Shown: positions 28,554 to 37,731, counted from the stretch's first letter. The stretch is 64,000 nucleotides of DNA from 34-65-8 sp964516135 (GCA_964516135.1 CAZEWN010000003.1:127372-191371), one strand, 5' to 3'. The notes: generated by a model from the letters alone, not told the origin. Translations and numbers: made by a program.

Positions 28554-29195
28554 ATGTCAACCAAGGTGAAGATCTGCGGGATTTCGACCCCCGCCGCGCT
28601 CGATGCCGCGATCACCGGCCGCGCGGATTATTGTGGGCTGGTGTTCTTTGCGCCAAGCCCGCGCAACGTCTCTCCCCGAACCGCCGCCGATCTTGCCGCG
28701 CGCTCGGGCGAAGCGATCAGGCGGGTCGGGCTGTTCGTCGATGCCGATGACGCACTGCTCGCCGAAAGCGTTGCCGCCGGGCGGCTCGACGCGGTCCAGC
28801 TCCACGGCGACGAAAGCCCGGCGCGCGCCGCCGCGATCCGCGCCCGCTTCGGCCTGCCCGTGTGGAAGGCATTGCCGGTGGCCAAGGCCGCGGACGTGGC
28901 GGCGTCTGATGAGTGGCGCGGGGTGGTCGACCTGGTGCTCTACGACGCCAAGACGCCGAAGGGCGCGGCCTTGCCGGGCGGAATGGGGCTGCGATTCGAT
29001 TGGGGGCTGCTCGCGCACCGGCCCAAGGGGCTCGCCTGGGGTCTCGCGGGCGGGCTTGGCCCGGGCAATGTCGCCGATGCGATCCGGCAGACCGGGACGC
29101 CGCTGGTCGATACCTCGTCCGGCGTCGAGGGCGCGCCTGGCGACAAGGACCCCGAGCTGATCCGCCGGTTCTGCGAGGCGGCCCGAGCCGCGTGA
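28554..29195 (+). CDS. trpF: Phosphoribosylanthranilate isomerase
   Basis: TrpF isomerises N-(5-phosphoribosyl)anthranilate in tryptophan synthesis. The 213-residue protein begins VKICGIS, carrying the catalytic Cys, and continues with the GLVFFAPSPRNVSP phosphate loop, the catalytic Asp in VGLFVDADD, and the C-terminal DTSSGVEGAPGDKD motif. It lies 8 bases after pyrF and 70 bases before trpB. The short trpF-trpB spacer shows no attenuator with tryptophan codons. Confidence 0.96.
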   Translation: MSTKVKICGISTPAALDAAITGRADYCGLVFFAPSPRNVSPRTAADLAARSGEAIRRVGLFVDADDALLAESVAAGRLDAVQLHGDESPARAAAIRARFGLPVWKALPVAKAADVAASDEWRGVVDLVLYDAKTPKGAALPGGMGLRFDWGLLAHRPKGLAWGLAGGLGPGNVADAIRQTGTPLVDTSSGVEGAPGDKDPELIRRFCEAARAA

Positions 29196-29265
29196 AGCCG
29201 CGCTATTCGGCCGACAGCGCGCGATTGCTGGACAGGCCCGCAGCCCTCTGCCAACGCTCCGCGCC

Positions 29266-30477
29266 ATGAACGCGCCCAATTCCTACCGCACGATGCCCGA
29301 CGAGAGAGGCCATTTCGGCGATTATGGCGGCCGCTATGTCGCCGAAACGCTGATGCCGCTGGTGCTCGACCTGGAACGCGAATACCGCGCCGCGCAGGCC
29401 GATCCCGCGTTCCAGGCGCAGTTCGACGATCTGCTCGAACATTATGTCGGCCGCCCCAGCCCGCTCTATTTCGCCGAGCGGCTGACCGAAGCGCTGGGCG
29501 GCGCGCAGGTCTGGTTCAAGCGCGACGAGCTGAACCACACCGGCGCGCACAAGATCAACAACTGCATCGGCCAGATCCTGCTCGCGATCCGCATGGGCAA
29601 GACGCGCATCATCGCGGAAACCGGCGCGGGCCAGCACGGCGTCGCCACCGCCACCGTCTGCGCGCGTTTCGGCTTGCCTTGCGTCGTGTTCATGGGGGCC
29701 GAGGACGTGCGGCGGCAATCGCCCAACGTGTTCCGGATGAAGCTATTGGGCGCGGAGGTCTGCCCCGTGACCTCCGGGCGCGGCACGCTGAAGGACGCGA
29801 TGAACGAGGCGCTGCGCGACTGGGTCGCGAACGTTCACGACACTTTCTACATCATCGGCACCGCGGCGGGCCCGCATCCCTATCCGGAGCTGGTGCGCGA
29901 TTTCCAGAGCGTGATCGGCAAGGAAGCGCGTGCACAAATGATTCAACGTACCGGCCGCCTGCCGGACCTGCTGGTGGCGGCGATCGGCGGCGGGTCGAAC
30001 GCGCTGGGGCTGTTCCACCCCTTCCTCGACGATGCCGATGTGAAGATGCTCGGGGTCGAGGCGGCGGGGCATGGGCTGGATGGCGATGAGCACGCCGCGA
30101 GCCTGCTCGGCGGCTTCCCCGGGGTGCTCCACGGCAACCGGACCTACCTGCTGCAGGACGAAGACGGCCAGATCGTCGAGGGCCACTCGATCAGCGCGGG
30201 GCTGGACTACCCCGGCATCGGCCCCGAACACGCCTGGCTGAAGGATACCGGCCGCGTCGAATACACCGCCGTGACCGATGACGAGGCGCTGGACGCCTTC
30301 CAATTGCTGTGCCGCACCGAGGGCATCATCCCCGCGCTCGAACCGAGCCACGCCATCGCCGCCGTGGCGAAGCGCGCGAAGGAAATGGATCGCGAGCAGG
30401 TAATCCTCGCCAACCTGTGCGGCCGCGGCGACAAGGACATCTTCACCGTGGCCGAAAAGCTGGGAGTGGAGATGTGA
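29266..30477 (+). CDS. trpB: Tryptophan synthase beta chain
   Basis: TrpB makes L-tryptophan from indole and serine with pyridoxal phosphate. The 403-residue protein has HFGDYGGRYVAETLMP near its start, the PLP lysine in LNHTGAHKINN, AETGAGQHGVATA, and the phosphate-binding GGGSNALG loop. The stop codon overlaps a GTG start of a small membrane gene that separates trpB from trpA, an unusual interruption. Confidence 0.98.
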   Translation: MNAPNSYRTMPDERGHFGDYGGRYVAETLMPLVLDLEREYRAAQADPAFQAQFDDLLEHYVGRPSPLYFAERLTEALGGAQVWFKRDELNHTGAHKINNCIGQILLAIRMGKTRIIAETGAGQHGVATATVCARFGLPCVVFMGAEDVRRQSPNVFRMKLLGAEVCPVTSGRGTLKDAMNEALRDWVANVHDTFYIIGTAAGPHPYPELVRDFQSVIGKEARAQMIQRTGRLPDLLVAAIGGGSNALGLFHPFLDDADVKMLGVEAAGHGLDGDEHAASLLGGFPGVLHGNRTYLLQDEDGQIVEGHSISAGLDYPGIGPEHAWLKDTGRVEYTAVTDDEALDAFQLLCRTEGIIPALEPSHAIAAVAKRAKEMDREQVILANLCGRGDKDIFTVAEKLGVEM

Positions 30478-30743
30478 AAGAAGACCCTGGGAAAGCGCCG
30501 TCTGTCGCGGCTTGGGTGTCACTGTTCGGCGGACTAGCGATTTTTGCTTACAATGCCGCGACGGACTACGGGCATGAGTCACTTGTGAAGGAACCCTGTA
30601 GACGTGATGGCCCGCCTTGTAACGAATTCGGCTTTATGGGGCCAATAACCATGGAGCAAACGCTACTGGGAATAGTCCCGCTTATCCTGCTCTTTTGCTC
30701 AATCGGGTTTGCGATCGTCGCTTGGCGAAAAAGGTCAAGATGA
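30474..30743 (+). CDS. Small two-helix membrane protein between trpB and trpA
   Basis: I do not recognise this 89-residue protein. It starts with a GTG overlapping the trpB stop (GTGA) and ends in a TGA overlapping the trpA ATG, so it is translated in line with the trp genes. Two hydrophobic helices are visible (about residues 10-28 and 62-82), separated by a polar loop with two cysteines (KEPCRRDGPPCNEFG), and the end is basic (WRKRSR). Its base composition is clearly more AT-rich than the flanking trp genes, with codons such as ATA, CTA and AGG, suggesting recent acquisition. Confidence 0.65.
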   Translation: MKEDPGKAPSVAAWVSLFGGLAIFAYNAATDYGHESLVKEPCRRDGPPCNEFGFMGPITMEQTLLGIVPLILLFCSIGFAIVAWRKRSR

Positions 30744-31531
30744 CCCGCCTCTCCACCGCATTCTCCGCCGTCCACCCCGCCCTCGTGTGCTTCATCACTG
30801 CGGGCGACGGCGACACCGCGGCCAATCTCGACGCTCTTGTCGAAGGCGGCGCGGATGTGATCGAGTTGGGGATGCCGTTCACCGATCCGATGGCCGATGG
30901 CCCCGCGATCCAGGCGGCGAACATCCGCTCGCTCGGCGCGGGGACGACCACCGCCGATGTCCTGCGCATTGCCAGCGCATTCCGCGCGCGCCATCCTGAC
31001 GTGCCGCTGGTGCTGATGGGCTATGCCAACCCGATGGTGCGGCGCGGGCCGGAATGGTTCGCAACCGCCGCGAATGACGCGGGCGTCGACGGGGTGATCT
31101 GCGTCGACATTCCGCCAGAGGAGGACGACGCGCTCGGCCCCGCCCTGCGCGCGGCGGGCATCGCCCCGATCCGCCTCGCCACCCCCACCACCGATGCGGC
31201 GCGACTGCCGCAGGTGCTCGAGGGCTCGGCGGGGTTCCTCTACTACGTCTCGGTCGCCGGGATCACCGGCAAGCAGCAGGCCGCGACCGCCAGCATCGAG
31301 GAGGCCGTTGCCAAGCTCAAGGCCGCGACCGATCTGCCCGTGGCGGTCGGCTTCGGCGTGCGGACGCCCGAACAGGCAGGCGCAATCGCGCGCGTGGCTG
31401 ACGGCGTGGTGGTCGGTTCGGCGCTGGTCGAGCTGGTCGGCGCGCACGGCACCGACGCTCCGCGCCACTTGCGCGAGCTTACCTCAAGTCTTGCCAACGC
31501 GGTCCGTTCGGCGGAAAGGGCGCTGCCATGA
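30740..31531 (+). CDS. trpA: Tryptophan synthase alpha chain
   Basis: TrpA cleaves indole-3-glycerol phosphate and feeds indole to TrpB. The 263-residue barrel begins MTRLSTAFSA; catalytic Glu is in VIELGMPFTDPMADGP and catalytic Asp in GVICVDIPPEE. The phosphate-binding GFGVRTPEQ and VVGSALVE segments are present. Its ATG overlaps the stop of the small membrane gene, and its own stop overlaps the accD ATG. Confidence 0.97.
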   Translation: MTRLSTAFSAVHPALVCFITAGDGDTAANLDALVEGGADVIELGMPFTDPMADGPAIQAANIRSLGAGTTTADVLRIASAFRARHPDVPLVLMGYANPMVRRGPEWFATAANDAGVDGVICVDIPPEEDDALGPALRAAGIAPIRLATPTTDAARLPQVLEGSAGFLYYVSVAGITGKQQAATASIEEAVAKLKAATDLPVAVGFGVRTPEQAGAIARVADGVVVGSALVELVGAHGTDAPRHLRELTSSLANAVRSAERALP

Positions 31532-32376
31532 ACTGGCTATCCCGCGTCCGCAATTCGCTCCCGTTTGGCAACAAGCGCGAGACCCCCGACAACCTGTGGG
31601 TCAAGTGCCCCGGTTGCCAGGAAATGCTGTTCACCAAGGAGTACGAGGAGAACCTCCAGGTCTGCCCGCGGTGCGAATATCACGGCCGGATCGGCGCGGA
31701 CGAGCGGCTGAACCAAATCCTCGACGTCGATTACGAGGTGCTCGCCCAGCCGGAAGTGCGCGAGGACCCGCTGAAGTTCCGCGACTCGAAGAAATACACC
31801 GACCGCCTGAAGCAAGCGCGCGGCAAGAGCCCGCTGCGCGACGCCTTCCTGATCGGGTCGGGCAGCATCGAAGGGCGCCCGGCGGTGGTCGGCGTGCAGG
31901 ATTTCGGCTTCATGGGCGGCAGCATGGGCATGGCCGTGGGCACGGCCTTCTGCCAAGGTGCCGAACGCGCGCTGAGCCGCAAGTGCGCCTACATCGTCTG
32001 CACCGCTGCTGGCGGCGCGCGGATGCAGGAGGGCATCCTGAGCCTGATGCAGATGCCCAAGGCGACCGTCATGACCCGTCGCCTGCGCGATGCCGGCCTG
32101 CCCTATATCGTCGTCCTGACCGACCCGACCACGGGCGGCGTCACTGCCAGCTATGCCATGCTCGGCGACGTGCATATCGCGGAGCCGGGCGCGCTGATCG
32201 GCTTCGCGGGCCAGCGGGTGATCCAGGACACGATCCGCGAGAAGCTGCCCGAAGGCTTCCAGCGCGCCGAGTACCTCCACAAGCACGGCATGGTCGACAT
32301 GGTGGTCTCGCGTCACGACCTGCGCGCCACGCTGGCGACGCTGCTGGATTACCTGCAACCCGCGAAGGCGGCGTGA
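31528..32376 (+). CDS. accD: Acetyl-CoA carboxylase carboxyltransferase subunit beta
   Basis: AccD forms the carboxyltransferase with AccA and makes malonyl-CoA. The 282-residue protein has an N-terminal zinc ribbon (WVKCPGCQEMLF ... QVCPRCEYHGRI) followed by the crotonase-fold domain with GSGSIEGRPAVVG, FMGGSMG and SAAGGARMQEG-like sequence (TAAGGARMQEG). The ATG overlaps the trpA stop. The trpA-accD-folC order is common in proteobacteria. Confidence 0.97.
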   Translation: MNWLSRVRNSLPFGNKRETPDNLWVKCPGCQEMLFTKEYEENLQVCPRCEYHGRIGADERLNQILDVDYEVLAQPEVREDPLKFRDSKKYTDRLKQARGKSPLRDAFLIGSGSIEGRPAVVGVQDFGFMGGSMGMAVGTAFCQGAERALSRKCAYIVCTAAGGARMQEGILSLMQMPKATVMTRRLRDAGLPYIVVLTDPTTGGVTASYAMLGDVHIAEPGALIGFAGQRVIQDTIREKLPEGFQRAEYLHKHGMVDMVVSRHDLRATLATLLDYLQPAKAA

Positions 32377-32383
32377 CGGTGCC

Positions 32384-32463
32384 GTCGTCCCAGCGAAAGC
32401 TGGGACCGCTTTCCACACGCTCGGAGCTTGCGGCACGCGATCCCAGCTTTCGCTGGGATGACG
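32384..32463. repeat. REP-like inverted pair between accD and folC
   Basis: Two copies of a palindromic unit (CCCAGC-GAAA-GCTGGG) lie head to head: 32384-32406 and 32439-32463. Together they make a large inverted repeat with about 20-bp arms and a 32-base centre. The same unit occurs again at 36378-36402. Such REP/BIME-type elements are often spread between genes and can form stable hairpins in mRNA. Confidence 0.8.
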
Positions 32464-32467
32464 TATA

Positions 32468-33802
32468 GTGCACGACTTCGCCACCTCCTCCGATCCCGCC
32501 GTGCAGACGCAGCTCGACCGGCTCGCGGCATTGAGCCTGCCGCAAGGTCGCCTTGGGCTTGAAACCATGCGCGCCCTGCTCGCCCGCCTCCGCGACCCGC
32601 ACCTCCGCCTCCCGCCGGTGTTTCACGTCGCCGGGACCAACGGCAAGGGTTCGACCTGCGCTTTCCTGCGCGCGATGCTGGAGGCTGAGGGGTACAGCGT
32701 CCACGCGACCACCAGCCCGCACCTCGTCCGCTACAACGAGCGCATTCGCGTGGCGGGCAAGCTGATCGCGAACGCGCGGCTGGCCGAACTGCTGGCCGAG
32801 GTGCTGGATGCGAGCGAAGGGCTAAGCCCGAGCTTCTTCGAGGTCACGATCGCCGCCAGCTTCCTCGAATTCGCGCGCGTGCCGGCAGATGCCTGCGTGG
32901 TCGAGGTGGGCCTGGGCGGCAGGTTCGATGCGACCAACGTGATCCCCCGCCCCGCCGTGTGTGGCATCGCCGCGCTGGGCATCGACCACGAACGCTTCCT
33001 GCTTGCTCCGGAGGACGGCGTACCCACCGAACCCCTCGCCCGGATCGCATTCGAGAAAGCGGGCATCGCCAAGCCCGGCGTGCCGCTGGTCACGCTCGAT
33101 TATCCCGATGCCGCCCGCGCGGCCATCGCCGCGACCGCCGCGCGCATGGGGGCGCCCGTGTTCGCGCGCAACGCGGCATGGGGCGTGAAGCCGGGCGGCG
33201 GCGACTGCCATGTCGTCTATGGCGAAGGCGACGCATGCTATTTCCACGGCCCGCCCCCGGCGATGCCCGGCCGCCATCAGGTCAGCAACGCCGGGCTCGC
33301 GATCGCGATGCTGCGTCGGCAGTCGCTGCTGCCGGTAAGCGAGGATGCGATGAAAGCCGGGGTCGCGAACGCACGTTGGCCCGCCCGGATGCAGCGCCTG
33401 GCTCCTGGCCCGTTGACCGGGCTTGCGCCGGGACGGACGATCTGGCTCGACGGCGGTCACAATGCCGACGCTGGCCTCGCCATCGCGCGCTTCTTCGGCG
33501 GGATCGAGCCGGATGCGGCCAACCCGCTGCAACGGCTGCACCTCGTGATCGGCATGATCGAGGGCAAGGATCCAGCCGCACTGACCGGCCCGCTGGGTTC
33601 TTCGATCGCCAGCCTGACAGTGGTGCCAGTACCAATGCACGACCATCATCCATCGGCCGCCTTCGGCCCCGACGCGCTGGCCGCGCCCGACGTCCCCGCC
33701 GCCCTCGCCGCCCTGCCTGAAGACCGGTTGCCCGTGCTTATCGCCGGCTCGCTCTACCTCGCGGGTGAAGTGCTGCGACTCAACGGGGAACAGCCCGACT
33801 AG
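32468..33802 (+). CDS. folC: Dihydrofolate/folylpolyglutamate synthase
   Basis: FolC adds glutamate to dihydropteroate and folates using ATP. The 444-residue Mur-ligase-type protein starts at a GTG just after the REP-like pair. It carries the P-loop HVAGTNGKGSTCAFL (about residues 53-67), TTSPHLVRYNERI, the VEVGLGGRFDATN motif, and the C-terminal WLDGGHNADAG. No distinct ribosome site is seen ahead of the GTG; the hairpin repeat occupies that space. Confidence 0.94.
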   Translation: MHDFATSSDPAVQTQLDRLAALSLPQGRLGLETMRALLARLRDPHLRLPPVFHVAGTNGKGSTCAFLRAMLEAEGYSVHATTSPHLVRYNERIRVAGKLIANARLAELLAEVLDASEGLSPSFFEVTIAASFLEFARVPADACVVEVGLGGRFDATNVIPRPAVCGIAALGIDHERFLLAPEDGVPTEPLARIAFEKAGIAKPGVPLVTLDYPDAARAAIAATAARMGAPVFARNAAWGVKPGGGDCHVVYGEGDACYFHGPPPAMPGRHQVSNAGLAIAMLRRQSLLPVSEDAMKAGVANARWPARMQRLAPGPLTGLAPGRTIWLDGGHNADAGLAIARFFGGIEPDAANPLQRLHLVIGMIEGKDPAALTGPLGSSIASLTVVPVPMHDHHPSAAFGPDALAAPDVPAALAALPEDRLPVLIAGSLYLAGEVLRLNGEQPD

Positions 33803-33805
33803 CGG

Positions 33806-35149
33806 CTAGTGTACCGTCTCCGCGTCACCATCGGCACCGCCGCCCGCCGTACCCATCGCCGCATCGACCAGCCCCGTCCGCATCATCCACCAGAACAGCA
33901 CGATCCCCGGCAGCGCAAGTACCGTGGTAAGCAGGTAGAAATTCACGTAGCCCATCGCCTCGATCAGGCTGCCCGCGGTGGTGCCGGTCAGCAGGCGCCC
34001 GACGATGCTCGCGCTTGCGCTGATCAGCGCATATTGCGCGGCGGTGAAGCGCAAATCGCACAGCGCCGAGAAATAGGCGACCACGACCACGCCGCCGTAA
34101 CCGCTGGCGAAGTTCTCGAACCCGATCGCGGCGGCCATGCCCAGGTTGCTCTTGCCCGCCGCCGCGAGCGCCGCGAAGCTGAGGTTGGAAATCGCCATCA
34201 GGATCAGCGCGATCAGCACCGAGCGCTTGAGGCCCAGCCGGGCGTAGATGATCCCGCCCACGAACACACCAATGATCAGCGCCCAGAAGCCGACGCCGAT
34301 GTCGTAGACAATGATTTCGTCGTTCGTGTACCCAAGGTCGTCGAACAGCAGGCGGAACGTCAGGTTCGCGAGCGTGTCACCGATCTTGTGGACCAGGATG
34401 AAGAGCAGCACCAGGAACGCCCCGGTGCGCTTGAAGAATTCGGCAAATGGCCCAGCGATAGATGCCCAGACCTCACCCATGCTGCGTTTGACGGCAACGA
34501 TCTGGCGACGCGCTGGCTCGCCCAGGATCAGCGCGGTCAGCATCGCGGGCAGAGCGAAGATGGCGCAGACCATGTACCCTGCTTCCCAGCCATATCGCGC
34601 GGCGACGTATAGCGCGAGCGAACCCGCCGCCGCCGCCCCGATACGCCAGCCGTACTGGCTCATGCCCGACCCGGTGCCGAGCTGATAGGGTTTCAGCGTC
34701 TCGATACGGTAGGCGTCAATGACGATGTCGAAAGTCGCGCCCGCCACGCCGAGCATGACCGCCGAGGTCGCGGTCCACGCGATGTCCGCGCTTGGATCGA
34801 CCAGTGCCAGGTTCGCCGTCGCTGCCATGACGAGCATGCCCGTGACGATCATCCAGCTCACCCGCTGGCCCAGCCGCCCAAGCACCGGAATACGCACGCC
34901 GTCGACTATCCAGGCCCACAGGAACTTGAGATTGTAGACGAGGAACGCCAGCGTGAACGCGGTGACGGTCGACTTGTCGATACCCTCCTGCGCCAACCGC
35001 GTGGTCAGCGTCGCGGCGAGCAGCGCGAATGGGAAGCCCGAAGACACACCGAGGAAGAACGAGGCAAGCGACTCTTTCTCGAGGTACGGCTTGATCGATT
35101 CCCACATCGTGCGGCGCGGCGCGGCTTCGGCTGCGATCGGCTCGGCCAT
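33806..35149 (-). CDS. ampG: AmpG-like MFS permease
   Basis: A 447-residue integral membrane protein with 12 or so predicted helices. The SGFPFALLAATLTTRL segment near residue 38 and the late SALCDLRFTAAQYALISASASIVGR region match AmpG, which imports muropeptides (GlcNAc-anhydroMurNAc peptides) for cell-wall recycling. The assignment to AmpG rather than another MFS permease is based on these motifs alone; no recycling genes are adjacent. It is convergent with folC. Confidence 0.82.
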   Translation of the reverse strand: MAEPIAAEAAPRRTMWESIKPYLEKESLASFFLGVSSGFPFALLAATLTTRLAQEGIDKSTVTAFTLAFLVYNLKFLWAWIVDGVRIPVLGRLGQRVSWMIVTGMLVMAATANLALVDPSADIAWTATSAVMLGVAGATFDIVIDAYRIETLKPYQLGTGSGMSQYGWRIGAAAAGSLALYVAARYGWEAGYMVCAIFALPAMLTALILGEPARRQIVAVKRSMGEVWASIAGPFAEFFKRTGAFLVLLFILVHKIGDTLANLTFRLLFDDLGYTNDEIIVYDIGVGFWALIIGVFVGGIIYARLGLKRSVLIALILMAISNLSFAALAAAGKSNLGMAAAIGFENFASGYGGVVVVAYFSALCDLRFTAAQYALISASASIVGRLLTGTTAGSLIEAMGYVNFYLLTTVLALPGIVLFWWMMRTGLVDAAMGTAGGGADGDAETVH

Positions 35150-35221
35150 TCCCTAGCGTCCTTCCCGTTGACCCGAATTTCTGCGACACTTGCCGTGGGA
35201 AAGAGGACTAGGAAAGCCCCG

Positions 35222-36373
35222 ATGAACGCTGTTGATACGCGTATCCCCGGTTTGCGGCCGACCGCGGGGCAACTCGGGTTGGCGCAGGCGATCGCGCGGG
35301 GCGAGACGCGTGCGGTGGGCAGGATCGAGCATGTGCCCGCCTCGGTCTATACCGACCCCACGCACTGGCAGCGCGAGAAGGCGGCGCTGTTCGACCGGCT
35401 GCCGCAAGTCATCGCGCCGTCCGCCCTGCTGCCCGAACCCGGCATGGCGGCGCCCCATGATGCGACTGGGCGCCCGCTGCTGATAACGCGCGACAAGAAC
35501 GGCAAGGCGCACGTGTTCCTCAACGTCTGCCGCCATCGCGGCACCCGGCTGGTGGAAGGTGGCGAGGCGGTTTGCACCAGGCGGCTAGTGTGCCCCTATC
35601 ACGCATGGACCTATCGCCTGGACGGCAGCCTGCTCGCCCTGCCCCGCCCCGAAACCTTCCCCGGCATGGACAAAAGCGGGATGGGCCTGGTCGAATTGCC
35701 CAGTTGCGAAGCCGGCGGGCTGATCTGGTTCGCGCCGGTCGAGAATGCAGACTTCACCCTCGCCCGCCGGCTCGGTGAGGATTTCGACGCTTTCGGCATG
35801 GCCAGCCACCACCTGTTCCGCCGCAAGATGCACCGGGTTGCGGGGAACTGGAAACTGATCATGGATGCCTTCCTCGAGAGCTACCATGTGACGCGCCTTC
35901 ACGCGGCCACCATCGGGCCGTTCTTCAAGGACGGAATCACCAGCGGTGATACCGTTGGCCCGCACATGCGCTCGGCAGTGGGGCGGCTGGAGGACATGGC
36001 GTCGATCGACCTGACCAACATGGCCGCACTGCGGCGCGTGGTTACATTTGCCTACCAGCTCCTGCCCGCGACAGTGATCGTGCCCAGCCCGGATTACGTC
36101 AACGTCATGGTCCTGATGCCGCAGGCGCACGATGTCGCTCTGGTCGAGGATTTCATGCTGATCCCCGAAGAACCGCAAACCGACAAGGCGCGCGATCACT
36201 GGGAAAAGAGCTGGAAGCTGCTCGACGGCGGAGTCTTCGCCAGCGAGGATTTCCGCGCTGCGGAGCTGGGCCAGCAGGGCTTGTCGAGCGGCGCGGTTTC
36301 CGAGATCACGCTCGGCACGCTCGAGACCGGCATCCGCCGCTTCCACGAGACCGTCGAGGAGGCGTTGCGCTGA
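35222..36373 (+). CDS. Rieske-type aromatic ring-hydroxylating oxygenase, alpha subunit
   Basis: A 384-residue oxygenase with a Rieske [2Fe-2S] site formed by CRHRG (Cys103, His105) and CPYHAW (Cys124, His127). The catalytic domain has the mononuclear iron ligands in DAFLESYHVTRLH (His222, His227). AGGAAAG precedes the ATG. Its electron-transfer partner is not nearby, and no catabolic genes surround it, so the substrate is unknown. Relatives act on aromatics, choline/betaine or stachydrine. It is divergent from the ampG-like gene. Confidence 0.88.
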   Translation: MNAVDTRIPGLRPTAGQLGLAQAIARGETRAVGRIEHVPASVYTDPTHWQREKAALFDRLPQVIAPSALLPEPGMAAPHDATGRPLLITRDKNGKAHVFLNVCRHRGTRLVEGGEAVCTRRLVCPYHAWTYRLDGSLLALPRPETFPGMDKSGMGLVELPSCEAGGLIWFAPVENADFTLARRLGEDFDAFGMASHHLFRRKMHRVAGNWKLIMDAFLESYHVTRLHAATIGPFFKDGITSGDTVGPHMRSAVGRLEDMASIDLTNMAALRRVVTFAYQLLPATVIVPSPDYVNVMVLMPQAHDVALVEDFMLIPEEPQTDKARDHWEKSWKLLDGGVFASEDFRAAELGQQGLSSGAVSEITLGTLETGIRRFHETVEEALR

Positions 36374-36377
36374 CCTT

Positions 36378-36402
36378 CATCCCAGCTTTCGCTGGGATGA
36401 CG
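36378..36402. repeat. Third copy of REP-like palindrome
   Basis: A 25-base palindromic unit (CATCCCAGC-TTTC-GCTGGGATGACG) identical in its core to the pair at 32384-32463. It lies between the Rieske oxygenase stop and rluB and may form a hairpin in the transcript. Confidence 0.75.
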
Positions 36403-36421
36403 AGGTGTGTAGAGGGCCCGC

Positions 36422-37183
36422 ATGTCCGACACCCCAAAACCCCAAGGCGAACGTATCGCAAAGCTGCTCGCGCGTGCAGGCGTCGCGAGCCGGCGCGAGG
36501 TCGAGCGGATGATCGCCGACGGGCGCGTTGCGGTCGGTGGCAAGGTGCTCGATACCCCCGCCACGATCCTGCCCGACCTGTCCGGCGTCAACGTCGATGG
36601 CAAGCCGGTCGCCAAGGCCGAACAGACCCGCCTGTTCGCGTTCCACAAGCCGACCGGGCTGATCACTGCCGAGCGGGATCCCAAGGGCCGCCCCACGATC
36701 TACACCGCGCTGCGAAACGCGCTGCCCAAGAGCGTTGGTCGGGTCATGCCGATCGGCCGCCTGGATATCAACACCGAGGGACTGCTGCTGCTGACCAATG
36801 ACGGCGAATTGAAGCGGCAGATGGAATTGCCCGCGACCGGAATCCCCCGCACCTACCGCGCACGGACGTTCGGCGATATCTCGCAGCAACAGCTCGAAAG
36901 CCTGATCGAGGGTGTGACCATCGACGGGGTCCGATACGGACGTATCGATTCCAATCTCGAACGACGTACCGGCCGCAACCAGTGGGTCGAAATGACCATC
37001 ACCGAGGGCAAGAACCGTGAGGTGCGCCGGGTGCTCGAACATCTGGGCCTACAGGTCAGCCGGTTGATGCGGACCGCGTACGGTCCGTTTCAGCTCGCCG
37101 ACCTGCCGCGCGGGCAGGCGGCCGAAATCCGCAAGGGCGATCTTGACCGGTTCCGTTCGAGCCTGAAACGCGTCCGGGCATGA
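36422..37183 (+). CDS. rluB: 23S rRNA pseudouridine synthase (RluB-type)
   Basis: A 253-residue pseudouridine synthase with an N-terminal S4 RNA-binding domain (ERIAKLLARAGVASRREVERMI, about residues 11-32) and the catalytic domain with GRLDINTEGLLLLTND, carrying the catalytic Asp, near residues 115-130. The VTIDGVRYG and GKNREVRRVLEHLGLQV motifs are typical of the RsuA/RluB/RluE/RluF family. RluB in E. coli modifies U2605 of 23S rRNA. The exact target here is inferred from family resemblance. It overlaps rsmD by ATGA. Confidence 0.9.
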   Translation: MSDTPKPQGERIAKLLARAGVASRREVERMIADGRVAVGGKVLDTPATILPDLSGVNVDGKPVAKAEQTRLFAFHKPTGLITAERDPKGRPTIYTALRNALPKSVGRVMPIGRLDINTEGLLLLTNDGELKRQMELPATGIPRTYRARTFGDISQQQLESLIEGVTIDGVRYGRIDSNLERRTGRNQWVEMTITEGKNREVRRVLEHLGLQVSRLMRTAYGPFQLADLPRGQAAEIRKGDLDRFRSSLKRVRA

Positions 37184-37725
37184 GGATAGTCGCGGGCGAA
37201 TGGCGCGGGCGCAAGTTGACAGCGCCCAAGGGTGAAGCGACTCGTCCGACCGCCGACCGCACGCGAGAAACGCTTTTCAACATGCTGGCCAGCCGCATCG
37301 GCAGCTTCGAGGGGCTGCGCGTGGCCGATCTGTTCGCCGGCTCGGGCGCGCTTGGCTTCGAGGCGCTGTCGCGCGGCGCGGCGCGCAGCCTGTTCGTGGA
37401 GCAGGATGTCCAAGCGCTCAAGGCCATTCGCGCCAACGCGGCCGCCCTCGGCGCGCGCGACAGGTGCGATGTGCGGAGTTGCTCGGTCCTCACTCTGGGT
37501 CCGGGCACGGCAGCCTACGACTTGATCCTCTCCGACCCGCCTTATGGCACCGGCGCGGGCCAGGTGGCGCTCGACCGGCTGCTACGCCTTGGCTGGATCG
37601 ATGCCGCGACCTGGATCGCGCTGGAAACCGCCCAGGATGAAGCCGTTGCGGTCGCCGGCCTCTCGCTCGCGGCGGAACGGAAGGTCGGCAAGGCGAAGCT
37701 TACACTGCTTCGCCTTGCCGGTTGA
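37180..37725 (+). CDS. rsmD: 16S rRNA (guanine-966-N2)-methyltransferase
   Basis: RsmD methylates G966 of 16S rRNA in the 30S subunit using S-adenosylmethionine. The 181-residue protein begins MRIVAGEWRGRKL, has the PTADRTRETLFNML motif, SAM-binding VADLFAGSGALGFEALSRGA, and the catalytic DPPYGTG. The ATG overlaps the rluB stop, so both rRNA-modification enzymes are translationally coupled. Confidence 0.95.
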   Translation: MRIVAGEWRGRKLTAPKGEATRPTADRTRETLFNMLASRIGSFEGLRVADLFAGSGALGFEALSRGAARSLFVEQDVQALKAIRANAAALGARDRCDVRSCSVLTLGPGTAAYDLILSDPPYGTGAGQVALDRLLRLGWIDAATWIALETAQDEAVAVAGLSLAAERKVGKAKLTLLRLAG

Positions 37726-37731
37726 TGGCAG

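Noticed and set aside
29196..29265. Possible tryptophan attenuator before trpB
   Set aside because: The 70-base spacer has no leader peptide with tryptophan codons and no terminator with a T-run.
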